This document shows, piece after piece, positions 27,072 through 36,590 of a DNA stretch of 64,000 bases. The stretch spans positions 310,001 through 374,000 of the forward strand of contig JBCDHW010000002.1 in assembly GCA_038749595.1 (NCBI GenBank), read 5' to 3'. Origin of the DNA: Parvularcula sp038749595 (lineage in GTDB: Bacteria; Pseudomonadota; Alphaproteobacteria; Caulobacterales; Parvularculaceae). Position numbers and translations under genes: made by a program. Each line of letters begins with the position of its first letter. Positions within the stretch are counted from its first letter, which is position 1. A model generated the notes under the pieces. It was not told the origin of the DNA, did not search any database, and was given only the letters and a program-made list of their open reading frames with translations.

Positions 27072-27216
27072 GCTGCCGACATCCAGCATGTTGCGGCGCA
27101 CAAAAATCGCGCATCCCATCCGCGGCAAGGGATTTTCTATCGCAAGAGCGCTTGTCCGCGGCTGATCGAGCCGCTAGCGCCGGAGCGGTTTTGATCCCCC
27201 TTTCGGAGAGCCCCCG

Positions 27217-28503
27217 ATGAGCATCGGCGCTGCACCGCTGCAAATGACGCCTCGGCGCGACGACGTCTTGGTGATGAAGTTCGGCGGCACCTCGGTCGGC
27301 GATCCTGAGCGCATTGCGCGGGTCGCGCGCCACGTTATCGCCGCGCGGATGAAGGGCTTCAAAGTCTGCGTCACGGTCTCGGCGATGGCGGGTGAGACCA
27401 ACCGTCTGGTCGGCCTGACCGAAGAGCTCTCAGGCGGCGACGCGAGCCGCGATCCCGATTACGACGCGGTCGTCGCCAGCGGCGAGCAAGTGACCGCAGG
27501 CCTCCTGGCCCTCAACCTCAAGGCCAAAAGCGTCCCCGCGCGGAGCTTTCAAGGTTGGCAAATGGGCATGCAAACCGACGCCGCCCATGGCGCTGCAAAG
27601 ATCACCGGCATTGAGCAAGACCGGCTCCTGGCCGCCCTCGAAGACGGCGAAGTTGCCGTCGTCGCTGGCTTCCAAGGCATCGCCCCCGACGGTCGCGTCT
27701 CAACCTTAGGGCGCGGCGGCTCGGACACGACTGCCGTCGCCCTCGCCGCTGCGCTTGGGGCGAGCCGCTGTGATATCTACACCGACGTCGACGGGGTCTA
27801 CACCACCGATCCGCGGATCGTCGCCACCGCTACCCGCAAAAAGGCTCTCTCCTACGAAGAGATGCTAGAGATGGCCTCGGTCGGTGCGAAAGTGCTCCAG
27901 ACCCGCTCGGTAGGCCTCGGCATGGCCTATGGCGTACCGATCCGCGTCGTCTCCTCTCTCGCTGAGCCTGAAGACACAGACGAGGGCACCCTCATCACCT
28001 CTGAAGAGGACATCATGGAACAAGAAGTCGTCACCGCCGTCGTCCCCTCCGTCGGTGAAGCGAAGATCAGCCTCCTCGGCGTGCCCGATAAGCCTGGCCG
28101 CTCAGCGCGGATCTTCACGATGCTCGCCGACGCCGCCGTCAACATCGACATGATCGTGCAAAGCCCAGCCCGCCACGGCCAAGAGGCGAACATGTCGTTC
28201 ACTCTGTCCGAGAAGGACCTGAGCCGCGCGATGGAGAAGCTGACCCTGGCCAAAGGTGAGCTCGGCTACGATGACCTCGTCGCCAACCAAAACGTGGCCA
28301 AGGTCTCCGTCATCGGCATTGGCATGAAGAGCCATACCGGCGTTGCCGCGCGAATGTTCGAAGTTTTGGCCGACCGGCAGATCAACATCGAGAACATTTC
28401 CACATCCGAGATCAAGATTTCCGTTTTGATTTCAGCGGAGTACACAGAACTCGCCGTGCGCGCCCTCCACGAAGCATTTGGGCTATCCGCCGCCTCGGCG
28501 TAA
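27217..28503 (+). CDS. lysC: Aspartate kinase
   Basis: Catalyses ATP-dependent phosphorylation of aspartate, the first step to lysine, methionine, threonine and diaminopimelate. The kinase domain shows KFGGTSVGD, the substrate region GRGGSDTTAVALAAALGA and YTDVDGVYTTDPR. Two C-terminal ACT domains (about 270-345 and 350-425) carry feedback control: ISLLGVPDKPGRSARIF and VSVIGIGMKSHTGVAARMF. Length 428 residues is slightly longer than usual. GGAGAG precedes ATG 27217. Nine bases separate it from ptsP, implying an operon. Confidence 0.96.
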   Translation: MSIGAAPLQMTPRRDDVLVMKFGGTSVGDPERIARVARHVIAARMKGFKVCVTVSAMAGETNRLVGLTEELSGGDASRDPDYDAVVASGEQVTAGLLALNLKAKSVPARSFQGWQMGMQTDAAHGAAKITGIEQDRLLAALEDGEVAVVAGFQGIAPDGRVSTLGRGGSDTTAVALAAALGASRCDIYTDVDGVYTTDPRIVATATRKKALSYEEMLEMASVGAKVLQTRSVGLGMAYGVPIRVVSSLAEPEDTDEGTLITSEEDIMEQEVVTAVVPSVGEAKISLLGVPDKPGRSARIFTMLADAAVNIDMIVQSPARHGQEANMSFTLSEKDLSRAMEKLTLAKGELGYDDLVANQNVAKVSVIGIGMKSHTGVAARMFEVLADRQINIENISTSEIKISVLISAEYTELAVRALHEAFGLSAASA

Positions 28504-28512
28504 GAAGGACCT

Positions 28513-30789
28513 ATGGCACCGAACCCGAGGATGGCGCCGAACTCACGCGTGCTGCTGCGCCAATTGCGTGAGGTGATGGCGGAAGAAAGCGATGCGCAAA
28601 CGCGCCTCGACCACCTCGTGCAAGCCATCGCCCGCAACATGGTCGCCGACGTCTCGTCGATCTACGTGCGCCGCTCGGACGATATGCTTGAGCTGTTCGC
28701 CACCGAAGGCTTGCGCCGAGAAGCCGTCCACAACACCCGCCTCAGCTGGAACGAAGGCTTGGTCGGCCTCGTCGCGCGGACCGGCAAACCGCTGAACCTC
28801 AAGCACGCTAATCAGCACCCTGACTTTGCCTTTCGGCCTGAGACCGGGGAAGAGCGGCTGAATGCCTTCCTCGGTGTACCGATCATTCGCTCCGGTAAGC
28901 CGATCGGCATCCTGACGATCCAAAACAGCTCGCCCCTCGGCTACAGCGAAGACGAAATCGAAGCCGCCCAAATGGTGGCGACAATCCTTGCCGAGATCAT
29001 CAGTTCCGAGAAGTTCCTCACCGAACGCGAAGTCGCCGAGGTTGAGGAGCTCGTCCACCGCCCCGAATACGGCAAAGGCACAGGCATCGTACAGGGGATC
29101 GTCAAAGGCACCGCCTATCTCCTGACACCGAAACGCCAGACCCGCGATATCTTCGCATCGGACCTCGCGGCGGAGCGTCGGCGCCTCAACGATGCGCTCA
29201 GCGAGCTGCAAAAGTCCGTAGACGACATGATGGCGCGGGACCGTGCCCTCAACCATGTCAGCCGCGAAGTCTTAGAGGTGTACCGACTGTTCGCCTACGA
29301 CCGCGGCTGGGCCAAACGTCTCGAAGAGAAGATCCTCGCGGGCCTGACGGCCGAGGCTTCGGTTGAGCAGGTGCAGGCAGAGAACCGCGCGCAAATGCGG
29401 GCCGCATCGGACCCTTACTTGCGCGAGCGGATGCATGACCTCGATGACCTTTCGCGGCGCCTGCTCCGTACACTGAGAGGTGAAAGCGCAGAGCGAGAGC
29501 TCCCCGACAACGCTGTGGTTCTCGCCGAAACCCTTGGTCCAGCAGAGCTTTTAGAGCTCGACCGGGCAAAACTCAGCGGCATCGTCCTCGCCGAAGCCTC
29601 CTCCAACAGCCACGCTGCAGTGGTTGCACGCTCCCTCCGTGTACCGATGGTCAGCGGCGTCGAAGCCGTGATCGATGCCGCAAGCGAGGGCGAAGTGGTG
29701 CTCGTCGACGGCGGCACTGGCGAGGTCTTCCTCCGCCCGACGCCCGACGCCATCGCCACGTTCGAGGAGAAGGCGCGCCTCCGCTCCGAACAACTCGAAA
29801 GCTTCCAGCGCGAGAAAGATGCCCCTTCGGTCACCCGCGACGGCACCGCGATCCGAGTTGATATGAACGCAGGGCTCGTCATGGACATGGCGATGATGCC
29901 CGAAGTCGGCGCCAGCGGCGTCGGCCTGTTCCGTACGGAGCTCCAGTTCCTGGTCGGCCGCGAATTGCCCTCGGTCAAGGAACAAGCCGAAACCTATTCC
30001 TCCGTACTCGACGCCGCCGACGGCGCGCGCGTCGTTTTTCGCACCGCCGATCTCGGCTCGGATAAACGCGCCAATTATATGCACGGCCCCGTCGAGGCGA
30101 ACCCAGCCATGGGGTGGCGCGGCCTGCGTATGGCCATCGACCGCGAGGGCCTGTTGCGGATGCAGCTCCGTGCACTGATTGCCGGGGCCAAGGGGCGTCC
30201 CCTGTCGGTGCTGCTGCCGCTGGTCACCGCCCCGGAAGAGATGGACCAAGCAAGCGCGATCATCGACAAAGAGATGGAGCGCACCGCCAAAACGGGCGAA
30301 CCGGTTCCCGAACGCCTCGAAATCGGCGCGATGATCGAAATCCCCGCCGCCGCTTGGGCGGCAAGACGCGTCGCCAACCGCGTCGACTTTCTGTCCGTAG
30401 GCGGAAATGACCTCGCGCAATTCTTCTTCGCCGCCGATCGCGAAAGCGAGCTGGTCTCCTCCCGCTACGATTATCTCAGCCGCGCGTTCATCAGCTTCCT
30501 GAAGCGGGTCGTCGACGAAGTTGCCCCAACCGGAACGCCGATCAGCTATTGCGGCGAGCAAGCGGGCGATCCGCTGATGGCGCTGACCCTCCTCAGCATC
30601 GGCTTCACCCACGTCTCGGCGGCCGCCAGCGCGGTGCTTCCGATCAAGGCCATGGCCCGGTCGCTCGATCTCACCGAGCTCCGGGACGAAGTCGCGGCGT
30701 TGCTCGACGAGGAAAGCGGCGAACCCTTGCGCAGCGCTATCCACGCGCTGGCGCAACGCCGCGGAATCCCAGTGTTTAGAGCGCTTTAG
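28513..30789 (+). CDS. ptsP: Phosphoenolpyruvate-protein phosphotransferase PtsP (EI-Ntr)
   Basis: First enzyme of the nitrogen-related PTS, taking phosphate from PEP to NPr. The 758 residues comprise a GAF domain (about 20-165), the EI N-terminal domain, the phosphohistidine swivelling domain with SSNSHAAVVARS (His367), and the PEP-binding TIM barrel. The barrel shows GLFRTELQFL, VGGNDLAQF and the catalytic Cys in SYCGEQAGDP. It follows lysC closely. Its 3' end overlaps the convergent comEC gene by 14 bases. Confidence 0.95.
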   Translation: MAPNPRMAPNSRVLLRQLREVMAEESDAQTRLDHLVQAIARNMVADVSSIYVRRSDDMLELFATEGLRREAVHNTRLSWNEGLVGLVARTGKPLNLKHANQHPDFAFRPETGEERLNAFLGVPIIRSGKPIGILTIQNSSPLGYSEDEIEAAQMVATILAEIISSEKFLTEREVAEVEELVHRPEYGKGTGIVQGIVKGTAYLLTPKRQTRDIFASDLAAERRRLNDALSELQKSVDDMMARDRALNHVSREVLEVYRLFAYDRGWAKRLEEKILAGLTAEASVEQVQAENRAQMRAASDPYLRERMHDLDDLSRRLLRTLRGESAERELPDNAVVLAETLGPAELLELDRAKLSGIVLAEASSNSHAAVVARSLRVPMVSGVEAVIDAASEGEVVLVDGGTGEVFLRPTPDAIATFEEKARLRSEQLESFQREKDAPSVTRDGTAIRVDMNAGLVMDMAMMPEVGASGVGLFRTELQFLVGRELPSVKEQAETYSSVLDAADGARVVFRTADLGSDKRANYMHGPVEANPAMGWRGLRMAIDREGLLRMQLRALIAGAKGRPLSVLLPLVTAPEEMDQASAIIDKEMERTAKTGEPVPERLEIGAMIEIPAAAWAARRVANRVDFLSVGGNDLAQFFFAADRESELVSSRYDYLSRAFISFLKRVVDEVAPTGTPISYCGEQAGDPLMALTLLSIGFTHVSAAASAVLPIKAMARSLDLTELRDEVAALLDEESGEPLRSAIHALAQRRGIPVFRAL

Positions 30790-32899
30790 CCGCCCCAAGC
30801 GCTAGCTGAAGCTCCCATCCCTCCCGGGTCATCGTGAGCGACGCAGGCGGATGGCGACCGTCAGCATCAAGATGAATAAGCCGCACCGCGCAGCGTTCCC
30901 GGTCGCCAGCGACCGCCCGCGCCCGCATCACAACGATCGTCGCCTCGGTGCAGGCCACCGTCAAATCCGTCCGATCAGGGATCAACACGATGCCCCCTGG
31001 CAACAGCGCACACGGACGATCGTCACAATCCGCACGCAGCGTTGTCGCCGTGGAATCCTGCGCCATGCCCAGGGCCTGCTGCCACGCTTCGACCGAAAAC
31101 CGATCGCGCCGCTGGGACAGCACAGCCAGCGACGCTCCTCCCTCCTGGACCACACCAACATTGCGCAGATCGCGGCTCAAAAAAACCGACGGCTGGGTCG
31201 TCTGGAGACTGAGCAAAGGCGCCACAAGGCACAAAAACCCGCCGCTCAGCCGCCACGGTGCACGCAGCAATGCCAACAAGATGAGCCCCGCACTGGCGCA
31301 CAAGATCCCCGCTGGCGCCACCTGGGGGATAAGTTGAACGGCGTAGGGCAAACCGGACGTCCACTGAGCAATCGCAATCACCAAGCGCAACCCATACCCC
31401 ACCAGCACCAAAATCGGCCCGTCTAGCCCAAAGGGCATCAAAAACATCGCCAACACCAAGGCAGGCATCACCGCGAGCGTCACCAAAGGCACCGCTAAGA
31501 GGTTCCCGAGCAGCCCAAACGTCGCGAGCCGCCCGAAGTGGAACATCGCGAACGGCCCTGTCGCCATCCCCGCCAGCACGCTGGTCATCGTCAGCCCAGA
31601 AACAAACCGCGTCACATGACCGAGCACAGAATAGTCTTTGCTCCGCGGAAACCGCTGCTCAATCACCTCAAACGCAGCAATCAACGTCACGACAGCCGCA
31701 AACGACATCTGAAATCCGGGGGAGAGCAGCGCTTCTGGGCGGAACACCAAAATGATCGTCGCCGCGATCGCAACGTTCCGTAGGCTGATCCCCTGACGAT
31801 CAAAGAGGATCGCACCAAACACGACCGCTGCCATGATATACGCCCTGAGCGCCGACCAAGCACCGCCCGAGAGCAAGAGATAACCCGCGCCGCCAACCAA
31901 CGCGGCGAACGCTGCCCATTTCTTCACCGGCATCGTCAACGTCAGATATGCGCTCCGTGTCAGGAGCATCCGCGCGGTCCAGAAAAGGAACCCGCAAACG
32001 AGTCCCATATGCAGACCCGAAATCGCGAGCAAGTGCGCAAGGCCCGCATCGCGCAACGCATCAACCACACGGTCGGGTATGCGCTCCCTCTTGCCCGTGA
32101 CGAGCGCCGCTGCGACCGCCCCTTCCGCCCCGCCGACGATGGTCTCGATCCGATCAGCAACGTCCTCGCGAAGCGCTTCCACGCGGAGGGAGAACCCCGC
32201 GCCGCCGCTGTCGAGAACCTGCATCGGTTGATAGGCAAACCCCGATCCGCCGATCCCTTGGTAGATCATCTGGCGCGAGAAATCATAGCCGCCGGGCAAG
32301 GCGGGCCCCGGCGGCGGCGACACCTGCACCCGGGTGCGCACCCGATCACCCGCTTGCGCGCTTCCCGCCTCGCCGCGCCAAACAATCCGCACCCGCCGCG
32401 GCAGATCGTCCGTAGGCAAATTGCCGAGCGTCTCCACCCGCAGAGTATAGCGAAGATCGTCCTGCCGCTGCTCAACCCGCTCAAGGGTTCCCACAAGCTC
32501 AGTGGCGGGCATCCCCGATGGGACGAGCGGCGTCCGTACAATATCCGTCCGTACCTCGATGATCAGAGCACCGAGCAAAAGCACCGTGGCAGCCCGCGCA
32601 ACATGAAACGCCCAAGCCGCCTCGCGCCGATAGGCAAGCCTCCACAGCACGGCGAACAAGAGCCCGACCAACGCGATGAGACCCGCCGGCTGATCCAACG
32701 GCCCCGCTGTCCACAGCAAAATCCCGACGCCAAGCAGGACCGGGACCCACAAAACAAAGCGCCCCGCCTCCAGCGCGGACCAGCGGCGCAGGGGGCCTTC
32801 AGCCCGCACCCATGCGGCACGCGCCAAACGCTTGGCACCGAGGGCGCGCCCGACTAAGCGCCGGTGCCCAAGCACCCCAGAGGAAGAGGACGAAGCCAT
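30776..32899 (-). CDS. comEC: ComEC/Rec2 family competence channel protein
   Basis: A polytopic membrane protein related to the channel for single-stranded DNA uptake. The N-terminal helices and DUF4131-like region are followed by the diagnostic HLLAISGLHMGLVCG and the multi-helix competence domain. The C-terminal ~120 residues lack the metallo-beta-lactamase HxHxDH motif, so the nuclease-like domain is absent or degenerate. The start is uncertain: ATG 32899 (707 residues) shares bases with the divergent gltX ATG, while GTG 32809 would be shorter. DNA uptake is a family-based inference. Confidence 0.87.
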   Translation of the reverse strand: MASSSSSGVLGHRRLVGRALGAKRLARAAWVRAEGPLRRWSALEAGRFVLWVPVLLGVGILLWTAGPLDQPAGLIALVGLLFAVLWRLAYRREAAWAFHVARAATVLLLGALIIEVRTDIVRTPLVPSGMPATELVGTLERVEQRQDDLRYTLRVETLGNLPTDDLPRRVRIVWRGEAGSAQAGDRVRTRVQVSPPPGPALPGGYDFSRQMIYQGIGGSGFAYQPMQVLDSGGAGFSLRVEALREDVADRIETIVGGAEGAVAAALVTGKRERIPDRVVDALRDAGLAHLLAISGLHMGLVCGFLFWTARMLLTRSAYLTLTMPVKKWAAFAALVGGAGYLLLSGGAWSALRAYIMAAVVFGAILFDRQGISLRNVAIAATIILVFRPEALLSPGFQMSFAAVVTLIAAFEVIEQRFPRSKDYSVLGHVTRFVSGLTMTSVLAGMATGPFAMFHFGRLATFGLLGNLLAVPLVTLAVMPALVLAMFLMPFGLDGPILVLVGYGLRLVIAIAQWTSGLPYAVQLIPQVAPAGILCASAGLILLALLRAPWRLSGGFLCLVAPLLSLQTTQPSVFLSRDLRNVGVVQEGGASLAVLSQRRDRFSVEAWQQALGMAQDSTATTLRADCDDRPCALLPGGIVLIPDRTDLTVACTEATIVVMRARAVAGDRERCAVRLIHLDADGRHPPASLTMTREGWELQLALGAAKAL

Positions 32900-34310
32900 G
32901 AGTGAACAAGGTAGGCCGATCGTCACCCGTTTCGCGCCTTCGCCCACCGGTTATCTGCACATCGGCGGCGCACGGACCGCACTGTTCAACTGGCTCTATG
33001 CCCGCCGAAACGCAGCGCCCGACGGCTCCAAGTTCCTCCTCCGCATCGAAGACACCGATCGCGCCCGCCACAACGAAGACGCGGTGCAGGCGATCCTCGA
33101 CGGGCTCGCCTGGCTCGGCATCGACTGGGACGGCGCGCCGATCAGCCAATTCTCCCGCGCTGATCGCCATGCCGAGGTGGCCCAGCAGCTCTTAGCCGAG
33201 GGCAAGGCCTACAAATGCTGGCTGCAAGGCGAAGCGCTGGACCAAGCGCGCGACGAGGCCCGCGAGAAGAACATCCGTTTCACCAGCCCCTATCGCGACG
33301 GCGGCGAAGCCGAAGGACCCTACTCGATCCGCTTCAAAGCGCCGATCGAAGGCGACACCGTAGTCCGCGATGACGTCCAAGGCGAAGTCCGCTTCCCTAA
33401 CGCCACGTCGGACGACATGGTCATCCTCCGCTCTGACGGCACACCGACCTACATGCTCGCCGTGGTCGTCGATGACCACGACATGGGCGTCACCCACGTC
33501 ATCCGCGGCGACGACCACCTCAACAATGCGCCCAAGCAACAACTGCTCTACGAAGCGCTCGGCTGGGACGTGCCCGTCTTCGCGCATATCCCGCTCATCC
33601 ACGGGTCTGATGGGAAAAAGCTATCAAAACGCCACGGTGCGTTAGGCGTTGAGTCTTACAGCGACGAAGGCTTTCTGCCGGAAGGGCTGATGAATGGCCT
33701 TCTGCGCCTCGGCTGGGCCCACGGCGACGAAGAGATCATCCCGCCGCAGAAGGCACTCGAGCTTTTTGATCTCAAAGGCATCGGCAAAGCCCCCGCGCGC
33801 CTCGACCCGGAAAAGCTCGCCGCGACGAACGCCCACTACCTCCAAGCGCTCCCCGCCGAAGACCTCGCCGACGCCATCGCGCCCTTCATCCCAACACCGC
33901 TTTCTGAGGCCCAGCGGGCGATGCTCACCCGCGCCGCACCTTTCGTAAAAGAGCGCATGAAGAAGCTCGACGAAGCCCCTCAAGCGGCAGGCTTTATCTT
34001 GCTCCAGCGCCCCTACGAGGTCACCGGCAAGGCCGCCAAACCCCTCAAAAAAGAGGGCGCGCTGGGCACCATCACCAAGGTGCGCGAGCTGCTGATGACC
34101 CACGACGATTGGTCAGCCGAAGCCATCGACGCCGCGCTCCAGGCCTACGCCGAGGCCCAGGGCGTCGGTTTCGGCCAGGTCGGCCCACCGATCCGCGCGG
34201 CACTGACAGCCGGCAACCCGTCGCCCAGCCTCGGCGAAACCCTGTTCAGCCTTGGAAAAGATGAATCCTTGGCGCGGCTTGCCGAGATTGAGGCCCACCT
34301 AAATCAGTAG
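32898..34310 (+). CDS. gltX: Glutamyl-tRNA synthetase
   Basis: Charges tRNA-Glu (possibly also tRNA-Gln where GatCAB is used). The 470-residue product has the class I signatures RFAPSPTGYLHIGGAR (HIGH variant) and KKLSKRHG (KMSKS variant), and the usual C-terminal anticodon domain ending SLGKDESLARL. ATG 32898 follows the purine-rich AGAGGAAGAGGA; the upstream in-frame ATG at 32832 lies inside comEC. Divergent from comEC with starts that overlap in CATG. Confidence 0.96.
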   Translation: MSEQGRPIVTRFAPSPTGYLHIGGARTALFNWLYARRNAAPDGSKFLLRIEDTDRARHNEDAVQAILDGLAWLGIDWDGAPISQFSRADRHAEVAQQLLAEGKAYKCWLQGEALDQARDEAREKNIRFTSPYRDGGEAEGPYSIRFKAPIEGDTVVRDDVQGEVRFPNATSDDMVILRSDGTPTYMLAVVVDDHDMGVTHVIRGDDHLNNAPKQQLLYEALGWDVPVFAHIPLIHGSDGKKLSKRHGALGVESYSDEGFLPEGLMNGLLRLGWAHGDEEIIPPQKALELFDLKGIGKAPARLDPEKLAATNAHYLQALPAEDLADAIAPFIPTPLSEAQRAMLTRAAPFVKERMKKLDEAPQAAGFILLQRPYEVTGKAAKPLKKEGALGTITKVRELLMTHDDWSAEAIDAALQAYAEAQGVGFGQVGPPIRAALTAGNPSPSLGETLFSLGKDESLARLAEIEAHLNQ

Positions 34311-34332
34311 GGCAACCTATACCTTCGGAGGA

Positions 34333-34404
34333 GCGAGAAACCCTTGCGGTTCCCGGGGGAAGCCCTATTCTCGCGGTGCACAATCTGTGAGCGCCAACGC
34401 TCAC
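34333..34404. other. Two inverted repeats in the gltX-gltA intergenic region
   Basis: GCGAGAA (34333-34339) pairs with TTCTCGC (34368-34374). A tighter hairpin, GTGAGCG (34387-34393) with CGCTCAC (34398-34404) around a CCAA loop, follows. The second begins 55 bases before the gltA ATG. They may end the gltX transcript or be leader structures of gltA. Neither has a T-run. Confidence 0.4.
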
Positions 34405-34458
34405 TTCAAGCCCGACGGCTAGCGCTTTGTGTTGCGTTGAGAGCCGCCTGAGGAGACG

Positions 34459-35754
34459 ATGACCATGGACAGCAAACTTTTAGAGGCGGGCTCCGCCACC
34501 GTCGAAGGGCATTCCCTGCCCGTCTATAAAGGGACCCACGGAAACGATGTGATCGACATCCGTGCCCTGACCAAATCAACCGGCAAATTCACCTTCGACC
34601 CCGGCTTCACATCGACCGCGTCATGTGAAAGCCAGATCACCTTCATCGACGGCGACCAAGGGATCCTACTCTATCGCGGTTACCCGATCGAGCAACTTGC
34701 TGAGCACACGGACTTTATTGAGACAGCCTACCTGCTGTTAGAAGGTGATCTTCCTAATAAAGATCAGTGCGCTGAGTTCCGGCACAACATCACCTACCAC
34801 ACGATGCTTCATGAGCACTTCATGAAGTTCTTTGACGGTTTCCGCAGGGATGCCCACCCGATGGCCATCATGTGCGGTGCTGTCGGTGCCCTCTCAGCCT
34901 TCTATCACGACAGTACGGACATCAACGATCCGGTTCACCGCGAGATCGCCGTGCACCGGATGATCGCCAAAATGCCAACCATCGCCGCATTGGCTTATAA
35001 GTACACGGCGGGACAGCCCTTCGTCTATCCGCGTAACGATCTTTTCTACACGGAGAATTTCCTGCGGATGTGCTTCTCGGTCCCCGCCGAGGACTATGAG
35101 GTGAACAAAGTCCTCTCATCCGCGCTCGATAAGATCTTCATTTTGCACATGGATCACGAGCAGAACGCCTCGACCTCAACCGTTCGCCTCGCCGGCTCGT
35201 CAGGCGCCAATCCGTTCGCGTGTATCGCAGCAGGCATCGCCTGCCTCTGGGGCCCCGCCCACGGCGGCGCCAACGAAGCCGCGCTCAACATGCTCGAAGA
35301 AATCGGCAGTGTGGATCGCATTCCCGAATATGTCGCCAAGGCGAAAGACAAGAGTGATCCGTTCCGCCTGATGGGCTTTGGCCACCGGGTCTATAAGAAC
35401 TATGATCCGCGTGCGAAGGTGATGCAGAAGGCCTGCCACGAGGTCCTCGAAGCCACCGGCATCAAGGACCCGCTCCTCGACGTTGCCCGCGAGCTTGAGA
35501 AAATCGCGCTGGAGGACGAGTACTTCGTTGAGAAGAAGCTCTATCCGAACATCGACTTCTATTCAGGCATTACGCTCCGTGCACTGGGCTTCCCGCGGTC
35601 GATGTTCACGCCGCTCTTCGCCCTCGCCCGCACCGTCGGCTGGATCGCCCAGTGGCGCGAGATGCTCGAAGATCCGAACCAGAAAATTGGCCGTCCACGG
35701 CAGATCTATACGGGCGCGCCGCAGCGGGACTTCGTCCCGATGAACCAGCGGTAG
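34459..35754 (+). CDS. gltA: Citrate synthase
   Basis: Condenses oxaloacetate and acetyl-CoA to citrate, entering the TCA cycle. The 431 residues match the hexameric type II bacterial enzyme. Key parts are LYRGYPIEQLAEH, the catalytic His region GPAHGGANEAALNML, the second catalytic region GFGHRVYKNYDPRAK and ending QIYTGAPQRDFVP. AGGAG lies at 34451-34455, so ATG 34465 (spacing 9) may be used instead of ATG 34459 (spacing 3). Followed by a strong terminator. Confidence 0.97.
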   Translation: MTMDSKLLEAGSATVEGHSLPVYKGTHGNDVIDIRALTKSTGKFTFDPGFTSTASCESQITFIDGDQGILLYRGYPIEQLAEHTDFIETAYLLLEGDLPNKDQCAEFRHNITYHTMLHEHFMKFFDGFRRDAHPMAIMCGAVGALSAFYHDSTDINDPVHREIAVHRMIAKMPTIAALAYKYTAGQPFVYPRNDLFYTENFLRMCFSVPAEDYEVNKVLSSALDKIFILHMDHEQNASTSTVRLAGSSGANPFACIAAGIACLWGPAHGGANEAALNMLEEIGSVDRIPEYVAKAKDKSDPFRLMGFGHRVYKNYDPRAKVMQKACHEVLEATGIKDPLLDVARELEKIALEDEYFVEKKLYPNIDFYSGITLRALGFPRSMFTPLFALARTVGWIAQWREMLEDPNQKIGRPRQIYTGAPQRDFVPMNQR

Positions 35755-35779
35755 CCTCACCGCACCGGCACCACACCAA

Positions 35780-35806
35780 GCCCGGCCCCCGCGGCCGGGC
35801 TTTTTT
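35780..35806 (+). terminator. Rho-independent terminator of gltA
   Basis: GCCCGGCC (35780-35787) pairs with GGCCGGGC (35793-35800), followed immediately by T6. It lies about 25 bases after the gltA stop. Confidence 0.88.
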
Positions 35807-35852
35807 GTGCTAAAGCGCCGAGGATCACGTCACTCCACGGAACACGCCCCTC

Positions 35853-36590
35853 ATGCCCAATCATCAATCACCGATGCGCATCGGCATCCTCGGCGGGACG
35901 AGCCACGTCATCACCTCCACCTACTACGAGATAATCAATGCGCTGGCGAATGAACGGTTAGGCGGGGCACACATCGCCGAAACCATCATTGCAGGGATGA
36001 ATTTCGGCCGCATTGCCGAGGACATCGCCGACGATGCTTGGGACAGGTTCGCCGACTATGTTGCGGATCACGTCGACCGGCTCGAGGCTGCAGGCGCAGA
36101 GTTGATCATCGGCACCTCCAACACCACGCATCAAATCATGGGCAAGGTCATGGCCGGACGCGACGTCCCTTATCTCCCCATCACGCAGCCGCTCATCGCT
36201 GCGCTAAAAACATCGGGGATCAGCCGCGTTGCTTTGTTCGGTACGCAGACGACCATGGGCGGCGGCGTGGTCATGCAAGAAGTCGCGCAAGCAACGGGCA
36301 TTGATATTATCGTTCCGAGTGCGGAAGAACGGAATGACATACACCGCGTGATCTTCGACGAGCTGGTCAACCACCAATTCACGCGGAGCGCCCGCGAGCG
36401 CTACGTCGAGATCGCGCACCGTCTGTCGCGGGACGAGGGCGCCGATGGTCTTATTCTAGGGTGTACGGAGATCATGCTGCTCATCGACCAGCAAGACATC
36501 CCCGAGTTGCCCGTTTTCGCGACGGCGCGGCTTCATTGTGAAGCCGCCGTCGCGATGGCGTTTGGCGACCTGTCGCCAGCCTCTCCTTAA
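35853..36590 (+). CDS. Aspartate/glutamate racemase family protein (Ser/Cys active-site pair)
   Basis: A 245-residue member of the Asp/Glu/hydantoin racemase superfamily: MRIGILGGTS near the N-terminus, then GTSNTTH and LGCTEI. In classical enzymes both motifs carry the catalytic Cys; here the first is Ser89 and the second Cys204. Such asymmetry resembles E. coli YgeA (EcL-DER), which uses Thr and Cys and favours L-substrates; that comparison is from memory. ATG 35853 is used, though MRIGILGG could start at 35874. Its stop overlaps the stop of the convergent VPxPA-CTERM gene. Confidence 0.85.
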   Translation: MPNHQSPMRIGILGGTSHVITSTYYEIINALANERLGGAHIAETIIAGMNFGRIAEDIADDAWDRFADYVADHVDRLEAAGAELIIGTSNTTHQIMGKVMAGRDVPYLPITQPLIAALKTSGISRVALFGTQTTMGGGVVMQEVAQATGIDIIVPSAEERNDIHRVIFDELVNHQFTRSARERYVEIAHRLSRDEGADGLILGCTEIMLLIDQQDIPELPVFATARLHCEAAVAMAFGDLSPASP

